In this document: in pieces, positions 33,930-44,104 of the stretch
How positions within the stretch are numbered: position 1 is the stretch's first letter
How the letters are laid out: every line of letters starts with the position of its first letter
Assembly: GCA_036502625.1 (NCBI GenBank)
Contig: DASXYG010000136.1
Coordinates: 1-53,465 of the forward strand
Length of the DNA: 53,465 nucleotides
Reading direction: 5' to 3'
Source: DASXYG01 sp036502625
GTDB taxonomy: Bacteria > Actinomycetota > Actinomycetes > Streptosporangiales > Streptosporangiaceae
Notes under the pieces: model-generated
The model's database searches: none
What the model saw: the letters and a program-made list of their open reading frames with translations, nothing else
Told to the model about the DNA's origin: nothing
Position numbers and translations under genes: made by a program

Positions 33930-33950
33930 CCGGCGCCTGTCGGGCGCCGG
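33930..33950 (+). terminator. hairpin after EIIC
   Basis: CCGGCGCC (33930-33937) and GGCGCCGG (33943-33950) form a perfect 8-bp stem with a 5-nt loop, 12 nt after the EIIC stop. A short T run (cggctttt) follows about 10 nt later. It is a plausible intrinsic terminator. Confidence 0.55.
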
Positions 33951-34066
33951 CCGCCCCGGCTTTTCGGCCCGTTCCCGGCATTGACGGCACGCTCCGTACG
34001 GAGCTGACCGCATTCGGTCAAGACGGGCCGGACACGAGGTATCAGGGGCGTACGGCGCGGGCTCTT

Positions 34067-34100
34067 GTACGTGGCCGCTCGACGGCGAGCGGCCACGTAC
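34067..34100 (+). promoter_or_regulatory. perfect 14-bp inverted repeat just before the ribosome binding site
   Basis: GTACGTGGCCGCTC (34067-34080) and its exact complement (34087-34100) flank a 6-nt loop. The repeat ends one base before the GGAAGGAG ribosome binding site of the Rv3235-family gene. In RNA it would be a very stable hairpin touching the start region. Alternatively it is an operator for a dimeric protein. Confidence 0.6.
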
Positions 34101-34115
34101 CGGAAGGAGCCCCCC

Positions 34116-34604
34116 ATGTCCCCGTCAGAACCGCCCGGCCGCCCCCGGCCGCGCCTGCGCGCCGTACCGGGCGAGCCGCCGTCGCCGCGGCGCACGGGCG
34201 GCACACCTCCGGTGGACGGCGCGCTCGCGCTGTCCCGCCCGGCGCGGGCCCGGCCGGAGCTGCGCACGGTGCCCGACGACGAACGGGCGCCGCTGACCGA
34301 GTCGTCACCCTGGCTGCGCACGCTCGCGCAGATGATCGCCGAGGCGCTGGCCGGCTGCCGGCCCGCCGACCCGCTGCGCACCGTGGTCGCCCACGACGTC
34401 TACATGACGATCTGCCGCAGCCGGCGCACGTTCCGCGCCCACCGCTACCGGCCGCAACTGTGGCGGCTGCGCACCTGCGCGATCGACCGCGACCACGTCG
34501 AGGCCGCCGTGGTGGTGCGGTTCGGCGACGACTACCGCGCGCTCGCCCTGCGGCTCGACCGCGCGGCCACCGGATGGCGCTGCACCGTGCTGCGCATCGC
34601 GTGA
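34116..34604 (+). CDS. Rv3235-family protein
   Basis: This 162-residue protein has a Pro/Arg-rich, probably disordered N-terminal half. The folded C-terminal half starts at about residue 70 (PWLRTLAQMIAEALAGCRPADPLRTVV) and ends GWRCTVLRIA. This layout and the location beside secA match Rv3235 of Mycobacterium tuberculosis and its actinobacterial relatives, which have no known function. Start ATG 34116 is fixed by GGAAGGAG 6 nt upstream. It converges on secA across a shared terminator. Confidence 0.85.
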   Translation: MSPSEPPGRPRPRLRAVPGEPPSPRRTGGTPPVDGALALSRPARARPELRTVPDDERAPLTESSPWLRTLAQMIAEALAGCRPADPLRTVVAHDVYMTICRSRRTFRAHRYRPQLWRLRTCAIDRDHVEAAVVVRFGDDYRALALRLDRAATGWRCTVLRIA

Positions 34605-34624
34605 GGAGCGCCGAAGACGCCGGC

Positions 34625-34653
34625 GGCCCCGGACCAACGGGTGGTCCGGGGCC
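34625..34653. terminator. bidirectional terminator between the Rv3235-family gene and secA
   Basis: GGCCCCGGACCA (34625-34636) and TGGTCCGGGGCC (34642-34653) form a perfect 12-bp stem with a 5-nt loop between two convergent genes, about 20 nt after each stop. No T run is present, as is usual in very GC-rich actinomycetes. Confidence 0.7.
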
Positions 34654-34668
34654 GGTCGGGTGCGTGCG

Positions 34669-37464
<2,796 letters not shown>

Positions 37465-37611
37465 TTCTCTTCAGGCTCCTCGTAGATCGACGCGACCTCG
37501 GGCTCGGGGTGACCCAGGCTCAGGTGCCTTAACACGCCATGGTAGGCGAGGCGCAGCGGGGTCGGGACATGCCGCGGCAAGCTAACCTTACGGCGCCAAC
37601 CGGCGGGGTGC

Positions 37612-37640
37612 GTTCTACCACGGGTGACGACCGTGGACAA
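37612..37640 (-). promoter_or_regulatory. candidate sigma-A promoter of secA
   Basis: On the minus strand TTGTCC (37640-37635) and TAGAAC (37617-37612) are spaced by exactly 17 bp, each with four consensus matches. The transcript would start near 37605 and have a leader of about 140 nt. Confidence 0.5.
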
Positions 37641-37713
37641 TAAGCGTAGGCGAACAGCGCGGCGCGCGTACGCCGCGAAGCCGACACGACATTCCTAGCT
37701 GCGGGAGAGGCAG

Positions 37714-38067
37714 ATGGCCGAGTACGACCAGGGGGGCCACGGGGCCGACGACTCCCCCTACTCCAACAGCCACGGAGGCCGGCCCAAGTCCTGGCTCGCC
37801 GTGGTCGTCATAATGATCGGATTCCTGGTGTCCGGCGTCGCGATGTGCATCGGCCCGTCCTGGACGATGTTCTGGGTGGGCGCCGGCGTGATCGTGGTCG
37901 GCGGCATCCTCGCCCTGGTGGCCGACATCTGGAACGACGTGGTCGTCGACCCGGCGCGGCTGATGCCCGAGGAGGCGCACCACACCGCCCTCGGCCGCAC
38001 GGCCGGCGACGCGGTCCGCCAGCGCGACCTGTCCGGGCGCGGCCTCGCGGCGAGCACCGAGGACTGA
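37714..38067 (+). CDS. small actinobacterial membrane protein with HGxxPKSW motif
   Basis: This 117-residue protein has a short polar N-terminus, the motif HGGRPKSW (residues 20-27) just before the membrane, and two hydrophobic segments (about 27-48 and 52-76). A cytoplasmic tail follows. Small actinobacterial membrane proteins with an HGxxxxxW motif ahead of paired TM helices are widespread and uncharacterised. ATG 37714 has GGGAGAGGC upstream. It diverges from secA and is followed by a hairpin. Confidence 0.82.
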   Translation: MAEYDQGGHGADDSPYSNSHGGRPKSWLAVVVIMIGFLVSGVAMCIGPSWTMFWVGAGVIVVGGILALVADIWNDVVVDPARLMPEEAHHTALGRTAGDAVRQRDLSGRGLAASTED

Positions 38068-38081
38068 CCCCGTACGACCAT

Positions 38082-38113
38082 CAGGTGGGTGGCCGGTTCG
38101 GGCCACCCACCTG
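38082..38113 (+). terminator. hairpin after the HGxxP membrane-protein gene
   Basis: CAGGTGGGTGGCC (38082-38094) and GGCCACCCACCTG (38101-38113) form a perfect 13-bp stem with a 6-nt loop, 14 nt after the stop. There is no T tract. It is a likely terminator or RNA stabiliser. Confidence 0.6.
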
Positions 38114-38177
38114 ACGCATGTCCGCCTGGACACCGGCGAAGCCATTTTGTCGGTGGCGGCGGCTACGCTCGGGCGGC

Positions 38178-39356
38178 GTGAGCGTGCTTCCGGAAACATC
38201 CCTGTCAGCCGCCGACGCCCGGCGGATCGCGCTGCGCGCCCAGGGGCTGCGCGGCGCCGGCTTCCGCCGCGGCGGGGTGCCCGCGCTGCTGCGCCGCCTC
38301 GGCGCCGTCCAGCTCGACACCATCTCCGTCCTCGCCCGCTCCCACGAGCTCGTCGCGTACGCGCGGCTCGGCGCGGTCGGCCGCGAGCGCGTGGAGCGCG
38401 CCTACTGGGGCACCGCGGGCGGCCGCGCCGTCGCGTTCGAATACTGGTCGCACGCCGCCTGCGTGCTGCCGGTCGAGGCCTGGCCGTCGTACGCCTTCCG
38501 CCGCCGCGCGCGCCGCGCCAAGGGCCGCCGCTGGCACCAGGTGCCCGAGGGCATGTGCGAGCAGGTCCTGGCCCGGCTGCGCGCCGACGGGCCGCTGACC
38601 GCGACGGAGCTCGGCGGCGCGAAGGGCTCGGGGTCCTGGTGGAGCTGGACCGGCCAGAAGATCGCCATCGAATGGCTGCTCGACATCGGCGAGGTCGTCT
38701 GCGTCCGGCGCACGGGCTGGCGCCGCGTCTACGACCTGCCCGAACGCGTCCTCCCGGCCGACGTCCTGGCCCGTACGGACGACGAGATCACCGATGAGGA
38801 ATGCCTCACCGGCCTGGTCGCCCAGGCCGGGCGCACACTCGGCGTGGCCACCCGCGCCGACCTGGCCGACTACCCCCGCCTGACCGGCGCCCAGGTCGAC
38901 TCCGTGGTGGGCGGCACCGGCCTGGTGCCGGTCGAGGTCGAGGGCTGGAACGCCCCGGCCTGGGCCGACCCCGAGGCGCTGAAGGACACCGCGCGCGCCC
39001 GCCACCGTACGACCCTGCTGTCCCCGTTCGACTCCCTCGTGTGGGACCGGAAGCGCACGGAGCGGATGTTCGGGTTCACCCACCGCCTGGAGGCCTACAC
39101 CCCGGCCCCGGACCGCGTGCACGGCTACTTCGCGATGCCGCTGCTCGCGGGCGGGCGGCTGCGCGGCCGCGTCGACCCGGCCCGCGAGGGGCGCACACTC
39201 GTGGCCAAGCGCGTGTCGCTCGACGGCCCCGCGGTGGTCCCGGCGGCCGCCGAGGCGCTGCGCGAGGCCGCCTCCTGGGTGGGCTGTGACGCCGTACGGG
39301 TGGAGCACGTGACGCCGGCGGGCCTCGCCGGGCCGCTGGCCTCCGCGGTGGCCTGA
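38178..39356 (+). CDS. YcaQ/AlkX-type winged-helix DNA glycosylase
   Basis: A 392-residue HTH_42 superfamily protein. These are DNA glycosylases removing alkylated or cross-linked bases; the Streptomyces homologue AlkZ protects an antibiotic producer. Here the catalytic motif is Gln45-Leu-Asp47 (GAVQLDTISVLARSHELVAY), the QxD form found in the general YcaQ/AlkX branch rather than the QxQ form of AlkZ. The C-terminal LLSPFDSLVWDRKRTERMF is conserved in the family. GTG 38178 begins at the conserved N-terminus; upstream codons lie in the terminator region. Confidence 0.9.
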   Translation: MSVLPETSLSAADARRIALRAQGLRGAGFRRGGVPALLRRLGAVQLDTISVLARSHELVAYARLGAVGRERVERAYWGTAGGRAVAFEYWSHAACVLPVEAWPSYAFRRRARRAKGRRWHQVPEGMCEQVLARLRADGPLTATELGGAKGSGSWWSWTGQKIAIEWLLDIGEVVCVRRTGWRRVYDLPERVLPADVLARTDDEITDEECLTGLVAQAGRTLGVATRADLADYPRLTGAQVDSVVGGTGLVPVEVEGWNAPAWADPEALKDTARARHRTTLLSPFDSLVWDRKRTERMFGFTHRLEAYTPAPDRVHGYFAMPLLAGGRLRGRVDPAREGRTLVAKRVSLDGPAVVPAAAEALREAASWVGCDAVRVEHVTPAGLAGPLASAVA

Positions 39357-39363
39357 GGCGGCC

Positions 39364-40146
39364 TCAGGCGTGGCCGTTGAGGTCGTGGCCGAGCTTGGCC
39401 GCCACGTCGCGCATGATCGGCACCACCCGGGCCACGACGTCGTCGGTGAGCCGCCCCTCGGGGCCGGAGACCGAGAGCCCGGCGGGCGTGGCCGAGCCGG
39501 GCACGGGCACCGCCACACAGCGCACCCCCAGCTCCTGCTCGCCGTCGTCGACCGCGTAGCCCTGCGCGCGGATGCTGACGAGCTGCGCCTGGAGGGTGTC
39601 CGGGTCGGTGATCGTCTTCGGGGTGTGCGCCGGCATGCCCGTACGCCGCACGATGCCCGCCGCGGTCTCCGGTGGTAGCTGGGCGAGCAGCGCCTTGCCG
39701 ACGCCCGTGCAGTGCGGCGGGAAGCGTCGGCCGACCTCGGTGAACATCCGCATGGAGTGGCGCGACGGCACCTGCGCGACGTAGACGATGCGGTCGCCGT
39801 CGAGCAGCGCCAGGTTGGCGGTCTCGCCGATCTCGTCGACGAGGGTGCTCAGCCAGGGCCGCGCCCAGCTTCCGAGCATGCGGCTCGCGGTCTCCCCCAG
39901 GCGGATCAGCCGCGGGCCGAGCGCGTAGCGGCGTGAGGGCTCCTGCCGGACGTAGCCCTGGTTCACGAGCGTGCGCATGAGCCGGTAGATCGTCGGCGCG
40001 GGCAGGCCCGAGACCTCGGCCAGCTCCGACAGCGCCAGCGCGCCGCCCGCGTCGGCGAGGTGTTCCAGGAGGTCGAAGCCGCGGGCGAGGGAACGGACGC
40101 CGGACGCACCTGAGGCGCCTGACCGGCCGTCAGCGTCGTCCGACAC
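39364..40146 (-). CDS. IclR-family transcriptional regulator
   Basis: A 260-residue regulator with an N-terminal winged helix (RSLARGFDLLEHLADAGGALALSELAEVSGLPAPTIYRLMRTL begins near residue 18) and a C-terminal effector domain (HCTGVGKALLAQLP, GYAVDDGEQELGVRCVAVPV). GTG 40146 has GAGAGGAACACCC upstream. It is divergent from hydroxypyruvate isomerase and tartronate semialdehyde reductase genes, so by context it is a glyoxylate/allantoin-type repressor like AllR. The 131-bp spacer should hold its operator. Confidence 0.93.
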   Translation of the reverse strand: MSDDADGRSGASGASGVRSLARGFDLLEHLADAGGALALSELAEVSGLPAPTIYRLMRTLVNQGYVRQEPSRRYALGPRLIRLGETASRMLGSWARPWLSTLVDEIGETANLALLDGDRIVYVAQVPSRHSMRMFTEVGRRFPPHCTGVGKALLAQLPPETAAGIVRRTGMPAHTPKTITDPDTLQAQLVSIRAQGYAVDDGEQELGVRCVAVPVPGSATPAGLSVSGPEGRLTDDVVARVVPIMRDVAAKLGHDLNGHA

Positions 40147-40277
40147 GGGTGTTCCTCTCGCTGGATGGACCGGTGGAAGTCTACCGACCGGGCCGCATGC
40201 CGCCCTTGACGGCACGTAGCGGCCACCCCAGCATGATCTCGTTGATCAGGAAGGGAACCGGCATCCGAAGGAGCCTC

Positions 40278-41126
40278 GTGAGCGCGACGTCGTACGGCCT
40301 CCGCTTCGCGGTCAATCTGTCCATCCTGTTCACGGAGGTGCCGCTGCTCGAGCGGCCGGCCGCGGCGCGCGCGGCCGGGTTCGACGCCGTCGAGGCGTGG
40401 TGGCCGTTCCCGGTCGCGGAGCCGTCCGCCGGCGAGGTGGACGCGTTCGTGGGCGCGCTCGAGGCCGCGGACGTGGCGCTGATCGGGCTGAACTTCTTCG
40501 CCGGCGACATGCCCGGCGGCGAGCGCGGCGTCGTGTCGTGGCCCGGCCGGGTGGACGACTTCCGTGCGAGCGTGCCGGTGCTGGTGGAGATCGCGCGGCG
40601 CACCGGGTGCCGGGCGTTCAACGCGCTGTACGGCCAGCGGCTGCCCGGGGTCGACCCGGTGACGCAGGACGACACGGCGGCGGCGAACCTGGCGTTCGCG
40701 GCCGACGCCGTCGGCGCGTTCGGCGGCACCGTGCTCGTGGAGCCGCTGTCGCAGGGCGAGAACGGCGCGTACCCGCTGCTCACCAGCGGCGACGTGCTCA
40801 CCGTGATCGACCGCGTACGGGACGACCACGGCGCTGTGAACCATAGCCGCGGAGCAGCGGCGAACCTCCAGCTACTGCTCGATACGTACCACCTGACGCG
40901 GAACGGCGACGACCCGGTCGCCGTGCTCGCCGCGCACGCCGACCGCGTGGGGCACGTACAGATCGCCGACGCGCCGGGGCGCGGCCAGCCGGGCACCGGC
41001 GCGATCGACTTCCCCGCCGTGTTCGCCGCGCTGTGCGACCACGGGTACGCCGGGCACGTCGCGTGCGAGTACAAACCGGTCGGGCCGAGTGCCGGAAGTT
41101 TCGAATGGCTGAGGGAGATGGGCTGA
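40278..41126 (+). CDS. hyi: hydroxypyruvate isomerase
   Basis: A 282-residue TIM-barrel isomerase interconverting hydroxypyruvate and tartronate semialdehyde in glyoxylate metabolism. Features are RFAVNLSILFTEVPLLERPAAA at the start, LIGLNFFAGDMPGGERG, and TVLVEPLSQGENGAYPL with a metal/base Glu, plus HVACEYKPVGPSAGSFEWL at the end. GTG 40278 follows GAAGGAG closely. The stop overlaps the next start (TGATG). No glyoxylate carboligase gene (gcl) is present in the window. Confidence 0.93.
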   Translation: MSATSYGLRFAVNLSILFTEVPLLERPAAARAAGFDAVEAWWPFPVAEPSAGEVDAFVGALEAADVALIGLNFFAGDMPGGERGVVSWPGRVDDFRASVPVLVEIARRTGCRAFNALYGQRLPGVDPVTQDDTAAANLAFAADAVGAFGGTVLVEPLSQGENGAYPLLTSGDVLTVIDRVRDDHGAVNHSRGAAANLQLLLDTYHLTRNGDDPVAVLAAHADRVGHVQIADAPGRGQPGTGAIDFPAVFAALCDHGYAGHVACEYKPVGPSAGSFEWLREMG

Positions 41127-42007
41127 TGCGGATCGGGTTCGTCGGGCTCGGCATCATGGGCGGGCCGATGGCGGCCAACCTGGTGGCGGCCGGCCATGAG
41201 GTCGTGGGCTACAACCGGTCGGCGGCGAAGCGCGAGCGGCTGGCCGAGCGCGGCGGCACCGCGGCGTCCAGCGTCGCCGAGGCCGTACGCGATGCCGACA
41301 TGGTGATCACGATGCTGCCCGACTCCCCCGACGTGGAGGCCGTGGCGCTGGGCGACGACGGCGTGTTCGCGCACGCCCGCGAGGGTGCGCTGGTCGCCGA
41401 CATGAGCACGATCCGGCCGGACGTCGCGCGGCGGGTGGCCGCCGAGGGCGCCGCGCGCGGGCTGCGGGTGCTGGACGCCCCGGTGAGCGGCGGCGAGCAG
41501 GGCGCGATCGACGGGAAGCTGTCGATCATGGTGGGCGGCGCGGACGACGACTTCGCGGCGGCCGAGCCGGTGTTCGGCGTCATGGGCGCGACGGTCGTGC
41601 ACGTCGGGCCGGCCGGGGCGGGGCAGACGGTCAAGGCCGCGAACCAGTTGATCGTGGCCGGGACCATCGAGCTGGTCGCCGAGGCGGTGGTGTTCCTGGA
41701 GGCCCAGGGCGTGGACACCGGGTCGGCGGTCGAGGTGCTCGGCGGCGGGCTGGCCGGGAGCAAGGTGCTGGCCGCGAAGTCCGGCAACATGCTGGGCCGG
41801 TCGTTCGAGCCGGGGTTCCGGGTCGAGCTGCACGACAAGGACCTCGGCATCGTGACGGCGGCGGCCCGCGAGGCGGGGGTGGCGATCCCGCTGGGCGCGG
41901 TCGTCGCGCAGCTCATGGGCGCGCTGAAGGCGCAGGGCCACGGCGGGCTCGACCACAGCGCGCTGATCACGCTCGTGGAGGCGCTCTCCGGTCGTACGGG
42001 GGCGTGA
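41126..42007 (+). CDS. 2-hydroxy-3-oxopropionate (tartronate semialdehyde) reductase
   Basis: A 293-residue beta-hydroxyacid dehydrogenase reducing tartronate semialdehyde to D-glycerate. It has the NAD-binding GFVGLGIMGGPMAANL, the substrate loop DAPVSGGEQGAIDGKLSIMVGG, and the catalytic Lys170 in GAGQTVKAANQ. It is coupled to hyi by a one-base overlap, which favours this substrate over 3-hydroxyisobutyrate. The GarR/GlxR subgroup is likely. A hairpin follows the stop. Confidence 0.93.
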   Translation: MRIGFVGLGIMGGPMAANLVAAGHEVVGYNRSAAKRERLAERGGTAASSVAEAVRDADMVITMLPDSPDVEAVALGDDGVFAHAREGALVADMSTIRPDVARRVAAEGAARGLRVLDAPVSGGEQGAIDGKLSIMVGGADDDFAAAEPVFGVMGATVVHVGPAGAGQTVKAANQLIVAGTIELVAEAVVFLEAQGVDTGSAVEVLGGGLAGSKVLAAKSGNMLGRSFEPGFRVELHDKDLGIVTAAAREAGVAIPLGAVVAQLMGALKAQGHGGLDHSALITLVEALSGRTGA

Positions 42008-42015
42008 ACGTGGTG

Positions 42016-42055
42016 GTGGGGGAGCCCGTGCGCGCCTGCGCCGGGGCTCCCCCAC
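42016..42055. terminator. bidirectional terminator between glyoxylate and response-regulator genes
   Basis: GTGGGGGAGCCC (42016-42027) pairs perfectly with GGGCTCCCCCAC (42044-42055) around a 16-nt loop, between two convergent genes. The stem is strong, with no T run. Confidence 0.65.
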
Positions 42056-42067
42056 ACGTCTTCGGGG

Positions 42068-42781
42068 TCAGGTGATCTTGAGGAGGTTCTCGCGCACGGC
42101 GTAGACCACGGCCTCCATGCGGGAGTGGAGCTGGAGCTTCTCCAGGATGTTCCGCACGTGGTTCTTCACCGTGTTCTCGGAGATGTAGAGCTCCTTGGCG
42201 ATGTCGCGGTTGTTGAGGCCGCGGGCCACCAGGCGGAGCACCTCCATCTCGCGGTCGGTGAGGCGCGGCGCGGGCACCTGCTGGGGGCGCTCCTCGGTGT
42301 CCTCCCGGCGGGCGAGGGAGGCGAACTCGTTGATGAGCTTCGCCGCCATCGAGGGGTTGATCAGCGACTGGCCGCCGTAGACCGCGCGCACGGCGTCGGC
42401 GACCTCGTCGATGGAGATCTCCTTGAGGAGGTAGCCCGTCGCGCCCGCCTTGATCGCCTCGAAGAGGTCCTCCTCTTCGTCGCTGATCGTCAGCATGATG
42501 ATTTTCGCACTGGGTGCGACATCCTTTATGGCACGGCACGCCTCGATGCCGGTGCGCTTCGGCATGCGGACGTCCATCAGGACGACGTCGGGCAGGAGGT
42601 CGCCGGCCTTCTCGACGGCCTCGTGGCCATCGCTGGCCTCGCCGACCACGTCGATGTCGGGCTCGGCGCGCAGGGTCATCTCCAGACCGCGCCGGAACAG
42701 GGCGTGGTCGTCCACGACGAGCACCCGGATGGGGTCGGCGCCAGGCTTGGGCGCCGCCGCCTCGGGAGTACCGCTGCTCAC
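42068..42781 (-). CDS. LuxR/NarL-type response regulator
   Basis: The 237-residue protein has a receiver domain with phospho-acceptor Asp70 (VVLMDVRMPKRTG) and the acidic pair VVDDHALFRRG. The C-terminal LuxR helix-turn-helix reads LTDREMEVLRLVARGLNNRDIAKELYISENTVKNHV. No histidine kinase gene is adjacent, so it is an orphan. GTG 42781 has AGAAGGGG about 7 nt upstream. Its place beside hpf and secA is conserved in actinomycetes. Confidence 0.94.
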   Translation of the reverse strand: MSSGTPEAAAPKPGADPIRVLVVDDHALFRRGLEMTLRAEPDIDVVGEASDGHEAVEKAGDLLPDVVLMDVRMPKRTGIEACRAIKDVAPSAKIIMLTISDEEEDLFEAIKAGATGYLLKEISIDEVADAVRAVYGGQSLINPSMAAKLINEFASLARREDTEERPQQVPAPRLTDREMEVLRLVARGLNNRDIAKELYISENTVKNHVRNILEKLQLHSRMEAVVYAVRENLLKIT

Positions 42782-42959
42782 GTTGTGCCCCTTCTGGTCG
42801 GGCCGTTCCAGCCGGTCGGCGCCCGCCTGTGGTCCGTCCGCATCCGGCGTTCCGCGGTGGAACGGGGGGACACGGGCCGGCCCGGGCGGGCCCGGGCCGT
42901 ACGCGTGGAGGCGTCCCTGAACCTCATCGTGGCGCCCCTCTTGGGGGCGATGAGGACAT

Positions 42960-43640
42960 CTATTCCTCTTCGAGCCGGATAACGCCGTAATCGTAGCCCC
43001 GGCGGCGGTAGACGACGCTCGGCTGGCCGCCTTCCTTGTCACGGAAGAGGAAGAAGTCGTGGCCGACGAGCTCCATCTCGAAGAGGGCCTGGTCGATCGT
43101 CATCGGCTCGGACCTGTGCATCTTCTCCCGGACCACCAGCGGGCCGTCGCCGTCCATCTCGATCGCGACGATCGGGCTTTCGCCCTCGGATTCCGGCGCG
43201 CGCGCCGGCTCGGGGACGACCCGCGTCTCGACGAGCGTCGCGCGCCCGGCGGGCTCCTCGCCGACGGTCGGGGCGCCGACGGGCTCGAAGGCGGTCGGCG
43301 GCGCCCCGGCGGCACCGGCCGCGCCCTTGCCCCTGCGGGCGTCCTTACGGCGCTCGCACACCCGGCGCAGGCGCGATTCGAGCTTGCTCACGGCCTGGTC
43401 GAGCGCCGCGAAACGGTCGTCGGCCGCGGCCTCGGCACGGATCACCGGGCCTCGCGAGTGAATCGTCAGCTCCACGCGCTCCCGCTGGTCGGTGATGCGC
43501 GGGTTGCGCTCCTGGGACACCTCCACATCGACCCGGATCACCTTGTGATCCAGCTTTCCGATCTTCGCGAGCTTGACGTTGGCGAGCTCACGGAAACGGT
43601 CGTTGATTCCGGTGTGACGGCCCTTGACGATGATGTCCAC
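42960..43640 (-). CDS. hpf: long-form ribosome hibernation promoting factor
   Basis: A 226-residue long HPF that dimerises 70S ribosomes into inactive 100S particles in slow growth. The N-terminal S30AE domain (DIIVKGRHTGINDRFRE ... RVDVEVSQERNPRITDQ, about 1-100) is joined by an Ala/Pro/Glu-rich linker to the C-terminal dimerisation domain (about 165-226, MTIDQALFEMELVGHDFFLF, PSVVYRRRGYDYGVIRL). GTG 43640 has AAGGGGGG upstream. The message probably has a long leader starting near 43945. Confidence 0.96.
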   Translation of the reverse strand: MDIIVKGRHTGINDRFRELANVKLAKIGKLDHKVIRVDVEVSQERNPRITDQRERVELTIHSRGPVIRAEAAADDRFAALDQAVSKLESRLRRVCERRKDARRGKGAAGAAGAPPTAFEPVGAPTVGEEPAGRATLVETRVVPEPARAPESEGESPIVAIEMDGDGPLVVREKMHRSEPMTIDQALFEMELVGHDFFLFRDKEGGQPSVVYRRRGYDYGVIRLEEE

Positions 43641-44104
43641 TCGACGACCCCCCTTGTCGCGTAATGGAAACGGGGAGCACCCGCCCGGCCGACCTGGTCT
43701 TCGTCCCCACATCCGCCTGCTGAGGGTCTCGCGGCGCTGTCGCCACTACTCCCCTTCTCCCGGTCCGGAACACGTCGGGTGTTCCGGTGGGGCAGGTCTT
43801 ACCTCTAAGCCGCACCGTGATCGGTCGACGAGAAGTCGCCTTACGTGGGCCGTTTCGCCTGCGGCTGGCATCGGCTTGCCGGTTCGGCCCGCACGCGAAC
43901 GTGCGAGCTTCCTCGGCGCAACCACGGACCCGGGCGGGTGCCATGCCTTGAACGCTAGCCCGTGGAACGGAGAATGTCAGCGGGCAACCGTAGACGATCA
44001 AGCACCGAGCGTGACGTGTCACCATTCGTAAGCCCCCTCCAATCTCCTGACCAGCACGAATACACGATGATGACAGCCCCGGCCACGATCTTCACCGATC
44101 TTGA
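43641..44104. other. hpf leader and comF downstream spacer, structured, no gene
   Basis: No protein gene is supported in these 464 bases. About 305 nt next to hpf look like its transcribed leader and contain two perfect hairpins: CCGGAACAC-5-GTGTTCCGG (43765-43787) and, read on the minus strand, CGCACG-TTCG-CGTGCG (43905-43890), with a UUCG loop. The remaining part, next to comF, is less GC-rich and holds no evident terminator. No known riboswitch consensus was recognised. Confidence 0.5.
43952..43980 (-). promoter_or_regulatory. candidate promoter of hpf
   Basis: On the minus strand CTGACA (43980-43975; five of six matches) and TAGCGT (43957-43952; three of six) are 17 bp apart. If used, transcription begins near 43945, leaving about 305 nt of leader before the hpf GTG. 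Confidence 0.45.

Noticed and set aside
40147..40277. Defined IclR operator between iclR and hyi
   Set aside because: The spacer must hold regulatory sites, but I saw no convincing palindrome; a TTGACG at 40206 lacks a good -10 at correct spacing.
43641..43945. ydaO-type c-di-AMP riboswitch before hpf
   Set aside because: The leader is structured, but I could not match the conserved motifs of that or any other riboswitch class with confidence.
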